Shown in pieces: positions 35,540 to 46,797 of a stretch of 63,536 nt of DNA (its first letter is position 1; each line of letters begins with the position of its first letter). The notes beneath the pieces were generated by a model. That model saw only the letters and a list, made by a program, of their open reading frames with translations, had not been told where the DNA came from and searched no databases. This stretch comes from Diphasiastrum complanatum (taxonomy: Eukaryota; Streptophyta; Lycopodiopsida; Lycopodiales; Lycopodiaceae), in contig MU831552.1 in assembly GCA_029204225.1 (NCBI GenBank), forward strand, positions 126,001 to 189,536, read 5' to 3'. The translations under genes were made by a program, and so were the position numbers.

Positions 35540-36414
35540 GCTGGCATTTCCCTCTCAAGGACTCGAGTAACTCATTACGAATCTGAGTAAAACTTAGCTC
35601 GTTCATCATAGGCATTCTGCTAAGGGCATCTGCTACTGTATTGAATTTTCCCCGTCTATATCTGATAGACATGTCAAACTCTTGCATCAACTCTGCCCAA
35701 CGAGCTTTCCGACCTCTAAGCTCAGGTTGATTGCAAAGGTATCTGAGACTCTCATGGTCTGTCAGGACCTCAAAGTTGGCACCATACAAATAATGCCTCC
35801 AAGCCTTAAGGGCATGGACTATGAAAAAGAGTTCCTTTTCATAGGCACTGTACCTAGTCTGAACTGGCTCGAGTTTTTTGCTCTCGAACGCAACTGGTCG
35901 TCCACTCTGAGTTAGCACGGCACCTACTGCAAAGTCGCTAGCATCTGTTTCGACCACGAGCATTTGTGAGCCCAAATGGCATCACCTTAAACTCATAATG
36001 ACCGTGACGAGTCCTAAAAGTTGTTTTCGGGACATCTTCCGACTTAATACGGACTTGATGATATCCCGATCTGAGGTCTAGTTTACTGAAAAAACTTAGC
36101 CCCGTCGAGTTGGTCAAACAACTCGTCTGTCCGAGGCATAGGGTATTTATTCGTAATTGTGACTTTATTGAGGGCTCTGTAATCTAGCAAAGACGCATAG
36201 ACCCCTCTTTCTTTTTCACCAATAGGACTGGTGAGGCCCATGGTGAACTACTGGTCTGAATTTGGCCTTTCCCAAGATAATCTGTTAGCTGCCTAGTTAT
36301 TTCTTCATCCTCTGTTAGGCTGACCCGATACGGAGGTTTAGAAACAGGTGCTGTACTTGGTACTAGGTTTATTACTTGATCTACCTCTCTGCTAGGTGGT
36401 AAACCATGTGGCAA
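35430..36414 (-). pseudogene. gypsy RT and RNase H with internal deletion
   Basis: 36414-36184 is the RT N-terminus ([35 protein letters not shown]). Through frame changes it continues with [14 protein letters not shown] and [14 protein letters not shown]. Directly after that motif, at about 35965, the sequence passes into RNase H ([16 protein letters not shown], then FFIVHALKAWRHYL and EVLTDHESLRYL). The RT YVDD motif and thumb, normally well over 100 residues, are absent. RNase H runs to VADALSRMP; the rest of the frame overlaps the start of the integrase frame. Confidence 0.85.
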
Positions 36415-36631
36415 ATCTTCAGGAAAAACATCTTTAAATTTAGAGAATAAAGTTTCTAATTTACTGATTTTCTGCTGAATAGAACTAGAAATAGAAACCT
36501 CAGGAATAAACTGAAAGTCACATAAGAATACCTGATGGACTTCGTCTCCGATTAGCTAACAGAGCTCTGAACTGCAAACCATAGGACTGTTGGGAACATC
36601 ATGCTCCCCATGCAACTGGATCTCTCGGCCT

Positions 36632-36973
36632 TTATGCTGAAAGCTGAGGGTGTTCTCCTGATAGTTTCTGTGGAGGGAAGGTCGATCCTAAACTGTAGAG
36701 CCAATCTCTCCCGAGAACAATGTCTGTACGATCCAGGTGCATTATCTGAAAGTTTATTTCATCTTGGTACCCCTGAATACCAAGATTCAAATTACTTACC
36801 ATAGTTTCCCATATTTTTTTATCTTCACCCTTAGCTAATGAAACTATGTACCTATGTTGACTAGGTACTTCTGGTAGTTTAAGCTTTCTAACCAGGGTGT
36901 AGTTGATGAAATTATGGGTTGCCCCATCATCAACCATAACTCTTACTGACTGGTTACCAACTTTCCCATGCAT
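36632..36973 (-). pseudogene. gypsy protease
   Basis: The frame reads VRVMVDDGATHNFINYTLV, the retropepsin active site (usual DGGSTHNF; here DDGATHNF, with Asp followed by Gly kept). It continues to TDIVLGRDWLYSLG, the typical end of this domain. It cleaves gag-pol during particle maturation in active relatives. Confidence 0.85.
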
Positions 36974-38168
36974 ACTAGGTCATGTGGCCCAAAGCTGAAG
37001 GGTCTCGCTAGCATTGCAGAGGTCAGCTGGCAACAGTGTTCATGATCTTCATGATACACTTTGATCTCGGAAGCTGCCGAGTCACTGGGGAAACATACAG
37101 TCTGAACAAGATGAGCTTGTTTTTTATCTTTTTTATCTTTTTTAGTGAAAGGCCCCTTGGGACGCTGTCTGACTGTGTGTCCCTTGCCCATACACACAAA
37201 GCACAAACGTTATGTTTGGCTTTCTCAAAATCATCTGGTTTTAAGGGCTGTATGAGTGAAGGGCGTTTCTGAGGAACTTCACTTTTAAATTTATCTTGAT
37301 TCTTTCTTTAAAAAAATTTCTTTTTAAATTGAAAGTCTTTCTGAGGAGGCTGCTCAGAAAGTGGCTGCTGTCTCGCCCTCTTCCTACCCACTGAATCATC
37401 ATAGATTTGAGCATATCTGAGAGCTTGCTCAAGGGTAGTAGGCGAGTTTCTCTGGACCTCTACTTTATATTCATCTTTGAGGCCACGGACAATTCCCTTG
37501 ATTTTTAGATAATCATCCATATGTTTAATCTTTAAAATTGCTTCTCGATACTGCAAGATATATTGGATGAGGGACTTGTCCATTACTGTTCTTTCCCAGG
37601 CTTCCCAGGCTCTATCAAGTTCATTTTCAGGTAGGAATTCTCTTAGGAAGGCTTCTTCAAAAGCTTTCCATGACCGGGGAGTCTGCCCAGTCTCCTAGAG
37701 ATTTAACCACCACTTATAGGCCATAGGCCCTAAGGAAAGACTGGCCTCAATAGCTTGCAAATGGTCAGGGGTCTGTTTAAGAGCATGAATGTTCTTCCAT
37801 TTGCTGAGGAAGGTTTGTAGAATATCTGCATTTCTATCCTTCTCTTCCCCATTAAAAGTAGGAGGCTTTAAATCTTTAAAAACATTGGGGTGAGACCGTA
37901 AAGTCTCTCCCGAAACTGATGGAAGTGGAGAAGGGGACAACTAAGAAGTGGAGGGAAGGCTTCCTTTCGCGGAATTCAAAATCAAGCTCTTGAGTTCAGC
38001 AAACGAGTCATCCACATTGAACTTGAAATCGGCTAATGCCAACTTCAGTTCATCCACTTCTGTTACCAACTGGAGAAACTGCTCCTTGGTAACCGGTTCG
38101 TCAAGTTCTTCGACGAACTGTTCATGTTCTTCCATTTCCATGGGTTCCTTTCCTTTATTGTAAGCCAA
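36943..38168 (-). pseudogene. gypsy gag, broken
   Basis: An ATG at 38168 opens an acidic N-terminus (MEEHEQFVEELDEP) that stops at 37941. Segment 37940-37695 reads PPTFNGEEKDRNADILQTFL and YKWWLNL (the capsid WW region). Segment 37583-37308 continues capsid (MDKSLIQYILQYREAI, LRYAQIYDDSV). A weak knuckle, CFVCMGKGHTVRQRP, lies near 37206 with its last Cys replaced. An 870-nt leader (39037-38169) separates it from the primer-binding site. There are at least three stops or frame changes. Confidence 0.8.
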
Positions 38169-39037
38169 GGCTTCTGTTTCAAGTTCGTCGAAGCCTCTCT
38201 TCGGGGGTTGATCAGGTCCCTGAGGAAAGGAAAGATGACTTAGCTGTTTCTGAGGACTGTACTTCCACAGAGAGAATCAAGAAAAGCCCTTTCAGCACTT
38301 CCTCAACTGGTTTCATATCTGCTGTCCGGAAAAATCAGAGATCAGGGTACCAAGAAAAAGAAACAAACTTCTAATTGTCTTGACCCCTTCCCTCGCTGTC
38401 TGAGGTGTATACTTTTTGCTCCAAAATTTCCGTTTTAGAACCCGAAAACAACTGCAAACTTGTGGTTTTCGCCAAAGACCTTCCTCGCTGCCAGGGTAGC
38501 GGTCAATCTGTTTTCAAAATCAGATTTGAAGAGTTGAAAACGGTGGAAATAATCTGATTTGGGTCTTTGAGGACCCTCGTTGTCTGTCTTCTAGAACTGT
38601 GGCTCCAAAAAATCGGGATTTGGGGCCTAACTCCCCTGGAAAATTCTGATTTGGAGTGTGCTCCTCCCTCGCTGCCAGGCAAGTAGCCTCCCTGCTCAAA
38701 ATCCCTACGATTTGAGGCTCACCTCTCTTGCAAAAGGTCAGATTCTTCAAGAACCCACAGCGCTGGATCTGTTCTCCCTCTCCAGATTCCGCTCAGATCT
38801 TAGTAATTTCCTCCTGTGAATCAGAACTAGATCATCTATACTACAGCGATGGATCTATGCTACAGTAGAGTTCTGATTTTTTCCTCGGATGGCTTGGAAT
38901 TACACTGAAATTTCCAGGTTAGATAGTTGTCTCTACAGCGATTTCTCTCCTCTAAGCCTTTCTGAAAATCTCCAAGATCTTTCCTATCTTTTGATATCTT
39001 TCTCTACAGCTGCTCCTGAACTCCCTTGGATGGAGAT

Positions 39038-39050
39038 GGCTCTGATACCA
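39038..39050 (-). other. Primer-binding site of the gypsy element
   Basis: TGGTATCAGAGCC on the minus strand, one base from the 5' LTR, complementary to the initiator tRNA-Met 3' end. Confidence 0.9.
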
Positions 39051-39051
39051 G

Positions 39052-39408
39052 TGTAATAGATCCTAACATCACAGTAGGGCAAACACTAACTGATCCACCC
39101 AACCTTGCCTACTCCCTGATATAGAGTAAGCCCCTCCTAGCCCAGTGTGAGGACTGGTAGCATGCAACTGCCAAGTGTCGGCCATGTGTCACTGTCGTGA
39201 CCAACTGCACATCGGAACCCAACTGGAGGCCCTATCCTGCTGACAGGGTCCCTAGGCTGTGTTAGGCCCGCCATGGCTATGGACCGTGCTGGGGCACACT
39301 ACTCACACTTTCTTGCCCTGTTGGTCATGTACGCCGGACACGACCCTGACTGTGGTATCTGACCTATCTATGTTCTCTAGGGTTCAGCAGTGTCACGAGC
39401 TCGTAACA
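39052..39408 (-). repeat. 5' LTR of the gypsy element
   Basis: 357 bp, TGTTACGAGC to TATTACA on the minus strand. Against the other LTR it carries about 23 extra bases near 39190-39212 (within GTGTCACTGTCGTGACC). Otherwise it is highly similar. Confidence 0.93.
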
Positions 39409-41215
39409 TGGACCGACATTTGTCGGCGATCCATCATCAATATCTCAGTTTCCTGCTCGCTTGGCACAATCTGTATGCGTTGCATGGTGGTGTTGCCATC
39501 ATTGCGGAGCTCATGTACAAAGTAGTCAATGTTGTCATTGATGAGATTGGGGTGGAGCACATGGTTCAACTTGTCACAAACAATGCAATGAACTGCAGAC
39601 AGATGGGAGAGAAATTGATTTGGGAGCACCCCAACATCATGTGGACACCATGTGTTGCAGATTACATTGATCTCCTCATCCACCACCTCCTTGCACTTGC
39701 ATGGATTCGTCGTGTATAATTTTCTTCACTTTCTTTACCACCTATTCTTAACGTGTTGCTCTCAACTCCTAACCCTTCTCGACCATTCTCTAAAAATTTT
39801 GTTGGATGTTTGTGATGCAGATCACTTCTCAGGCCATGTGTGTAGTCAGTTTCATCACCAAAAAGAAGCATGTGCTAATCTTGTTTTGCATTTTCTCGCC
39901 ACTAGACCTAAAGAAGCTAGCATCCACCCGCTTTGCTTACTACTTCTTGGTTCTTATGTGACTACTAGCAATACGAGACCATTTGTGGATGATGGCTACT
40001 AGTGATAGGTTCCAAAACTTCAAAGGTACCCATGCAAATGCAGTTCACTTCCAAACCACCAGGTTTGGAGAAGAGTTTTGGACATAGGCAGTAGAGCTTG
40101 TGGCAGTCTTGCAATTCATTTTCTATGTGTTGTGGTAGATCGTGAGGGGGGGGTGCACTCTAGGTCTTATCAACAAGTTCATGGATCGTATCAGCGAGGG
40201 GATTCAAATGTTGGACTTGGACGCAACAGATATGACTCTCTAATATCTTGTACTTTATCTAACTCAAGTTTGTTGCACTTTCATGTTTGTCTTGTGCTAC
40301 GACACACTGACAACTAATGGTTGCAATGTGTCTATCGCAAGAAGCAGAAGATCCTACAAATCTGGAAGATCCATCGACCCATCCATGTCATAGCCCACAT
40401 GTTGCACCCCTTGTGGCACGATACTGAACGTTCGGACAATGCAAAGCTCCATTCATGATGGGTGGAGTACACTGAGCGTGTGAGACCCAGCCCAGGTATA
40501 TGTTCCCCCACTTGGTCCTCTAGTCATATATGTACTAAATGCATGTGTACTTCCAATGAATTCCATGGACTAATGCATGCTATGGTTCTTTTGCCAACAA
40601 CTGGAACATAGAGTGGTAGTTGGTGACTTTTGAGCGGAGCCAAAGGCCATTTGATCGAGAGCAATGTCGGCTAAGGTAGGATCAGCGACACATCCACGGT
40701 CGCAGCACTGACGAGAGAGTCCTTTCATAGGACTGTTCAACATCTGCTTGTGAGTGGAATTGGAGCACCTAGGCCTTGTATCACACGAAGAAGAGGAACA
40801 GGCTATCCACTGAGCAATGCAAGCTATTGGTGTATGTGAATATAACGAACGTATGTTAAGATGCTTACACACACAGGGTGCAGAGTTGATCAAGGTGAAT
40901 CAGTATACTTCATGAAGTTGGAACTATGTTTTGGCATATTGAATTGCTTTTGATATACTTGAATCGTAAGATACTTATCTGACAACATTGTGTGTTTTGG
41001 TTGCAGTTGAATCTCGACTCCTTGGTGGACTTGGCACTTTCTACACCTTGGGCACCACTTATGAAGGAGGAGCTAGATGATGAGATCTATTGATCTATTG
41101 AGAGCTATATAGGCAGGCAAAGAGTAAGGCGCAGAGGCTTTATGGTGGCAGAGGAAGGTGGCGAGAGACGTGGAGTGGGTAGAGGAGGGGGATATCAAGG
41201 GGAAGGACGAGAGGG
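39409..41215 (+). pseudogene. hAT/DUF659 transposase, 3' part
   Basis: It resumes after the gypsy element with the second copy of the target duplication and the reading TDICRRSIINISVSCSLGT. A frame change then leads into VVIDEIGVEHMVQLVTNNA and WTPCVADYIDLLIHHL (the hAT D-N and WTPC-H region; the usual His is Asp). After a probable intron, ASTRFAYYFLVL and EEFW-AVELVAVLQ match the central hAT helices, with stops. An exon after TTGGTTGCAG (ends 41006) reads LNLDSLVDLALSTPWAPL, near the hAT dimerisation end, followed by a Gly/Arg-rich tail. It is the same gene as 33290-33615, split by the 5.8-kb insertion. Confidence 0.75.
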
Positions 41216-42046
41216 GGGGCAAAGACACGGGGCTTGACTTAGCCGAGCATAGGCCTAGAGAGCAACCTAGAAGTTCGGAGGGGGGACTGAGTAAACTTTT
41301 GTAGAGAGGACGATAGTATCATAGGCAGCTGCTGCTGGCCAAGCATCGTCACAGCGGGTATGGCCATCCCAAGGTGTAGGACCACAAGCTCCTGATACGT
41401 AGACATGCAAGTGTAGAGCGAGAACCCATAGGTAAAGTTAGGGATAGTCAGAGGGGCACAAGAGGGGTGGAGAGAGGCAGAAGTGGGGGCAAGGCCAGAG
41501 GCAACACTAGCAGCAGAGCTAGAAGTAGCATCAACAGAGCTAGAGGCTCAAGAGTCACCAAGGTGTATGATTCCCTCAGATTTATCTCCAAACGCCTTGG
41601 ATTAGCATACAGATCCTAAACCCTAAACCAATCACCAATCATGGGCATGTCTCATAAAAAAGTGTATGCATTGCTTTCTCTTGCATCTCCATTTACTATT
41701 GAGCTCATTGAGTATAACATTGTGTCTGAATCCCTCGATTGTCCCTATATGCTTTGATACATATCACTCTAAGTTCTCGGGTGGAGAGTCCCCTTCAAGT
41801 GTTTTTCCTTACTACCAAGGAACTAGAACACATTGTCTTGCGGTTTCATTCATAAGAATTATCCTATATGGTGTTATAGTTGTCTCTAAAACATTATGTG
41901 CGTAATTGTCGTTGAAATGCAAATTGGTAGCATGGAATTGTTCTTCTACAAGAGCCATATTGCCATCTCATAACACTTGGCTCTAGTCAATATGGTTTAG
42001 TAATGCTTTGTACTGCCCCTTTGGTATGCAGCCATCTCTATACAGG
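41216..42046. other. Intergenic, no gene seen
   Basis: The Gly/Arg-rich tail of the hAT relic fades into AG-rich then AT-rich sequence. A 79-codon frame at 41666-41905 is unrecognised. Confidence 0.4.
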
Positions 42047-42051
42047 ATAAA

Positions 42052-42553
42052 TGTTGGAATGTAAATGGAATTGCTTACATTACCATAGGTTACTTTGACC
42101 CAAAAGGTCGAGAGTTATGTAACCATGGTCATTTAGTATATTAGGCCTACTAAACTTACAGTTAGCTAAGTTAGTATGAAATTAACTTGGTAGGGACTCA
42201 TGGGTCCACTAGGCCTAATTGTGACATTAAGTACCCCAACTTGACTTATTGGAGGTACCTTATTCTTTCTATGTAACTTATATAAAGTTGGATAGTCAAT
42301 AGTCAAGTAGTTGGAAAGCCAATAGTTAAGTAGTTGGCTAGCCAATAGTCATGAAGTTAGATAGTCATCTTGGACTATATATATGTGTGTATCCCATTTG
42401 TATGAGACACTTTTGTAAGCAATACTGACTATTCTCCTTGGCTGTCCACGAGTTTCTACAAGAGGGTTTCTAGCCATCTCTCTCTTTCTTTTGAGAATGC
42501 TTTGTGTGATTGAATAGTTAAGATCCTGGATCTTTAGGCTTCTATTTCCTACA
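42052..42553 (+). repeat. 5' LTR of the copia element
   Basis: 502 bp, TGTTGGAATG to CCTACA. It contains GGACTATATATATG, a likely TATA region near 42375, and an internal repeat of CAATAGT(C/T)AAGTAGTTGG-like words near 42298-42350. Confidence 0.92.
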
Positions 42554-43156
42554 CGGTATCAGAGCCTTTAGGTGATCATATTGCTTGCAGGAGGGCGCCC
42601 AATAGGAAGCTATCTTCTTCCCCTTTTGGTTGCAGAAAATCATCAAGCTACTGATTTTTGCAGGAAAAGAATCTGTTCATCTTCTTATAGCTTTTTTGCA
42701 GGAAATTGCATGGCACCTTCACCTATTTGAGAGCTAGCAGTAGGGCGCCCATGCTCAAACCAATTGCATGTGATTTTGACTCAATTACATGCTAAAAATT
42801 TCAGATTTACTTCTTAAATGAAGATACATGTGTTTTGGACACATTTCTTGCAGAAATATCCCTGTTGGTGAGCTTGGAATAGGGCACTACCATCAGCTCT
42901 ATATGCACATAGTGTGCACTCTTTTTAGCCACAAATTTCTAGTTTTGGTTTAGGCTTCATTTGAAGTCTACCTATTTGTGAGCATTCTGTTTTTTGTGCA
43001 GAAATCAGCCACCTATTTCATTACTTGTTGAGCAAATTGCATGTGGAGTATTGCAATCTATTGTGCTATTAATTTCAGCTTTGAGGTTGCTGCCCTTTGA
43101 GTAGATTTTGTCTTGGAAAGTCTATTTCCTATCTACTACAAGCTGATTTTTCTGTT

Positions 43157-44107
43157 ATGGCTAAAGAATCGGAGTCTATTGGTTCTTTATTTAATGAAAA
43201 TAGGCTGGATGGCACAAACTATTCCTTGTGGTGCTACATGATAAAGAACCTTCTAATTGCTAAAGGTTTGTGGGAAGTACTTAATGGTGACGAAGAGAGG
43301 CCGCCTACCTTGGCAACTATTACATCATCTAGAACAACTACTTCATCATCTACGGAAGTGTCTTCCGATGAGAAAAAGAAGTGGGATCGACGAGATGCAC
43401 AAGCACATTCTGTCATTGCATTATCAGTGAAGAGATCTATCCTTCCACATATTAGATCATGCAAGACTTCCAAAAGTGCTTGGAAGACTCTTGCAAAGAT
43501 GTTTCAAGTAAAGAATGCGACAAAAGTGGTATATCTTCGAAATCAACTTTCTATCTTGAAGATGCAAGAAGGTGATTTGCTTACAAACCACTTGACGAAG
43601 ATCAAGGATCTTCGAGAGGAGTTTCTTAGTATTGATGAGGTGATTGAGAACTCACAATTTGTATCTATTCCTCTCAACTCTCTTCCTAATTTTTACCTTC
43701 CATTTGTGTCATCATTGAGCATTTCTCTTAGGGGACAGCAAATCTCCTTCGACGAACTTGTTGGCTTACTTTTTCAAGAAGAGCAAACAAGGTTCAACTT
43801 TGGTGAACAAGAAGATCAAGCTTTCTTTGCAAAAGACAAAGGCAAAGGCAAGTGCAAAGGGAAGCCTTCTTTCAAAACTTCCAAAGATGATCAAAAATCT
43901 AAGGAAGCTCAAGATCAAGACTCCAAGAAGAAGGGTAAGTGCCACTATTGCAAGAAGTTTGGGCATCACATCAAAGAATGTAGGAAGAGGCTTGCAAAGG
44001 AAAAAGAGAAAGGTAACAATACAAGTACCGCAATCATTACTTTGGAACAACAATTTGGAAAGGAGGATAATCTTTTCAATAATGATTATGCTTTTGTCAC
44101 TAACTAA
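43157..44107 (+). CDS. copia gag
   Basis: An ATG at 43157 (MAKESESIGSLFNENRLDG) opens an unbroken 316-residue gag. It has the N-terminal NYSLWCYMIKNLLIAKGLW motif, UBN2 core motifs (VVYLRNQLSILKMQEGD) and a complete CCHC knuckle CHYCKKFGHHIKEC near residue 274, then a basic tail. It forms the particle shell and binds element RNA in active relatives. The frame is open upstream to 43097, but the 43157 ATG fits the family start. It stops at 44105-44107 before the protease, which lies in another frame. Confidence 0.88.
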   Translation: MAKESESIGSLFNENRLDGTNYSLWCYMIKNLLIAKGLWEVLNGDEERPPTLATITSSRTTTSSSTEVSSDEKKKWDRRDAQAHSVIALSVKRSILPHIRSCKTSKSAWKTLAKMFQVKNATKVVYLRNQLSILKMQEGDLLTNHLTKIKDLREEFLSIDEVIENSQFVSIPLNSLPNFYLPFVSSLSISLRGQQISFDELVGLLFQEEQTRFNFGEQEDQAFFAKDKGKGKCKGKPSFKTSKDDQKSKEAQDQDSKKKGKCHYCKKFGHHIKECRKRLAKEKEKGNNTSTAIITLEQQFGKEDNLFNNDYAFVTN

Positions 44108-45515
44108 AGACGAGATTTCTGCCACTTCAAATCTTGCTGGTTTTTCAGCAAAAAACAGCTCATCTTCAGCTTTACAAGTTGCTGCTTTTTCATCTATTGA
44201 TTGGGTGATTGATAGCGATGCCACACACCCACATGACTTATCACAAAGAGGTCTTCACAAAGCTTGTGAAAGTGCATGATGGAAAAGTTCAAGGTGTTAA
44301 TAACACCTCTTATCCTATCAAAGGTATTGGAGTGATCCCCATTATCTTACCCAATGGTGAGGAGAAGTACATTCGTAATGTACTTTATGTTCCAAAAATA
44401 AAAAAGAATCTCATTTCGGTCTCTACAATTATGAACCAAAGACTGGTTGTGGAATTCAAAGAAGACAAGTGTCTTATCAAAGACCCAAAGAGATCTCTTA
44501 TGATCATTGCTTCGGGAACATTACGTGGTGGATTGTTCCTTACGGATACCTATGAGCAAAGAGCTTCATCATCTTTTTGCCTTGTTGCATCAAGTTCACA
44601 TTCTTTGGAGTTGGCTGAATTATGGCATGCTAGGTTTGGCCATCTCAACTTTGCTAGCTTGAAGATGTTGAAGAGATTCAATATGGTTGAAGACATTCCT
44701 AATATTGAGCATCCCGAAGGACATGTATGCGAAGGATGCATACTTGGAAAATTTCAAAGGCAAGCTTTTCCAATTGATGGAACTATTAGAGTTGATGGCA
44801 AATTTGATTTGGTTCATAGTGATGTATGTGGTCCAATGAGGACCGAATCCATTGGAACGTGTGAGTACTTTGTTACTTTTATTGATGACCTTTCAAGATT
44901 TACATGGATTTATCCTATGAAGGCAAAATTTGAAGTTTTTCAACGCTTTAAGGATTTTCTAGCAATGATAGAAACCAGTTTGGGCACTCTTTGAAAATCT
45001 TACGTACCGACCGAGGAGGGGAATATATAAAGAATACGTTCGGTACTTATCTTCAAAGCAAAGGTATCCATCATCAAATGACAACCCCTTACACACCTCA
45101 ACAAAATGGTGTTGCCGAAAGAAAGAATCGCACTATTATGGAGATGGCTCGATGCATGCTCAAGGCAAAGGGCCTACCTCACAAGTTTTGGGCTGAAGCG
45201 GTTATAACGGCGGCTTACATTAGTAATCGGTGTCCTACTAAAGCCTTGAAGGTATTAACTCCTTATGAAGTTTGGTATGGTAAGAAGCCTATTGTTTCTC
45301 ACTTACGCATCTTTGGTTGCACGGCTTATGCTTTCATTCCCGATAAGCTAAGAACCAAGCTTGATGATAAAGGAGTTAAATGCATATTTGTTGGCTATAG
45401 TAGCGAAAGCAAGGGCTATAGGTTGTTTAATATGGAAACTAATAAAATCATAGTGAGTCGTAATGCTCATTTTGATGAAAGACCTCCTATGATGTTGCGC
45501 CCACTCATGTCATGA
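44108..45515 (+). pseudogene. copia protease remnant and integrase
   Basis: The protease site reads WVIDSDATHPH, with the active-site Gly changed to Asp. Then comes GVIPIILPNGEEKYIRNVLY, a GAG-pre-integrase LWHARFGHLN with CEGCILGKFQRQAFP, and integrase HSDVCGPM and FIDDLSRFTW. A frame change near 44990 leads to ILRTDRGGEY, NGVAERKNRT and the integrase C-terminus (LRIFGCTAYAFIP). All three catalytic acidic residues are readable. The frame ends in a stop near 45513. Confidence 0.85.
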
Positions 45516-46062
45516 AAGGGAAATTCCCCCATGATGCATATGTTGAAATATTTCCAGATTTGGTTTTGCCATCTAATCATGAAGAGAAGGGACTGCCATC
45601 TACTTCTAGTGGACAGCCCACTACTCCTTCAATTTTGCAGCCCATAGTTCATCAAAAAGAACCTATTTATGGTGAAGAGCAGCCTGTTGAAGACATTGGA
45701 CAGCAAGGTCCAAGTTTGGAAAACATTGGACAGCAAGGTCCAAGTTCGGAACACTTTGGACAGCAAATTGTTGACAAAGGTAAGGCTGTTGGACAGCCCA
45801 AACCAGCCCCTAAATGGTTGTTGCAGACTTTGGACAGCAAAGTGTTGACAAAGGTAAGGCTGTTGGACAGCCCAAACCGGTCCCTAAATGGTTGTTGCAG
45901 ACTTTGCAGAACAGCAAAGTGGATCATTTCTATGAAGGGAAGACTCGTGCCTCTACTAAATCAGTAGAATTTGCTGATTTTTCTGATTTTGCTCTAACTT
46001 CTATTGAGGATGGTGCAGTAGAACCTGTTTTTTATGAGCAAGCCAGAGGAGTAAAATGTTGA
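45512..46062 (+). pseudogene. Integrase-RT linker with tandem repeats
   Basis: This segment lies between integrase and the RT start. A 30-bp unit encoding roughly a GQQGPSLENI decapeptide is present about three times at 45692-45775. A 74-bp unit is duplicated (45754-45827 and 45828-45901); because 74 is not a multiple of three it throws the frame, which then continues in another frame to CEDAMQEEYNSL with a stop near 46062. The word TTGGACAGC recurs throughout. Confidence 0.8.
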
Positions 46063-46071
46063 GAGGATGCG

Positions 46072-46797
46072 ATGCAAGAGGAGTACAACTCACTCATGAA
46101 GAACCACACTTGGGTTCTTGTTGATCTTCCACATGGGACTGGAATCTTCATCTCTCAACAACAATACATTGAACAGATGTTGAAACAATCTTCTTTTTTC
46201 AAGTCACCGCAAGTTGATGCATATGATGGATGCATTAGTGAAAAGTTTCATGCAAAACCTTTTCAATTTGATGTTTTAGCAAAGGCTGAAAAATTCGAGC
46301 ACTCTTTGGAACCTTTTTGTCCTAATCGTGGAGGGAGTCAACATGTGTCAATTAGTACTTTTGTTCAAAGTGTTAAGAGTGAGCATTTGATTAGAGAGAA
46401 ATTTTCATTACTTGAAGAATCTTCTATGTCATCCCATACCTCTTCGAGGGACAGCTTTGATGACACCATCGTTGATGCATCTCTTGATAGTTTGCCAAAT
46501 TTTTATGATGAAGACGTTGGACAGCAAGTTCAATCATCTTCTTTTGGTCATTTACAGCCCATTTTACATCATGAGCAGTCCATTACACTTCCTTGTCGGC
46601 TATTGGAGACTTTGCAGGACAGCAAAGAAATGTCTTACTACGAAGGGAAGGCACATGCCTCTTTAAAATCAGTACCTCTTGCTGATTTTTTTGGTTCTAC
46701 ACTTACTCTTCATCATGATGTTGGTACATTGCCTATTCTATGTGAGCAAGTCATTGATGGTAAGGTTCGGGAGGATGTGATGCCAAAAGAGCAATAG
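46072..46797 (+). CDS. Chimeric frame: RT edges plus duplicated linker
   Basis: A 241-codon open frame. Residues 1-22 (EEYNSLMKNHTWVLVDLP) are the extreme start of copia RT. It jumps directly to GIFISQQQYIEQMLK, from the far end of the RT region, so the catalytic domain is deleted in frame. From about residue 70 there is a novel tail, including LLETLQDSKEMSYYEGKAHA and SVPLADFFGSTLTLHHDVG, which is a diverged second copy of the linker just upstream (LLQTLQNSKVDHFYEGKTRA). It ends at the truncated 3' LTR. The frame has stayed open for about 700 nt. Whether it is expressed is unknown. Confidence 0.6.
   Translation: MQEEYNSLMKNHTWVLVDLPHGTGIFISQQQYIEQMLKQSSFFKSPQVDAYDGCISEKFHAKPFQFDVLAKAEKFEHSLEPFCPNRGGSQHVSISTFVQSVKSEHLIREKFSLLEESSMSSHTSSRDSFDDTIVDASLDSLPNFYDEDVGQQVQSSSFGHLQPILHHEQSITLPCRLLETLQDSKEMSYYEGKAHASLKSVPLADFFGSTLTLHHDVGTLPILCEQVIDGKVREDVMPKEQ

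Larger units (their letters stand above)
33616..39408 (-). mobile_element. Ty3/gypsy chromodomain element, nearly complete
   Basis: A 5,793-bp minus-strand element with both LTRs, a target duplication TGGAC (33611-33615 and 39409-39413), a primer-binding site TGGTATCAGAGCC at 39050-39038 and a polypurine tract AAGGGGGAGGGAG at 33962-33950. The order gag, protease, RT, RNase H, integrase, chromodomain is that of plant chromoviruses (Metaviridae-type retrotransposons). RT has lost its YVDD region and several frames are broken, so it cannot move by itself. It sits inside the hAT pseudogene in the opposite orientation. Confidence 0.93.
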
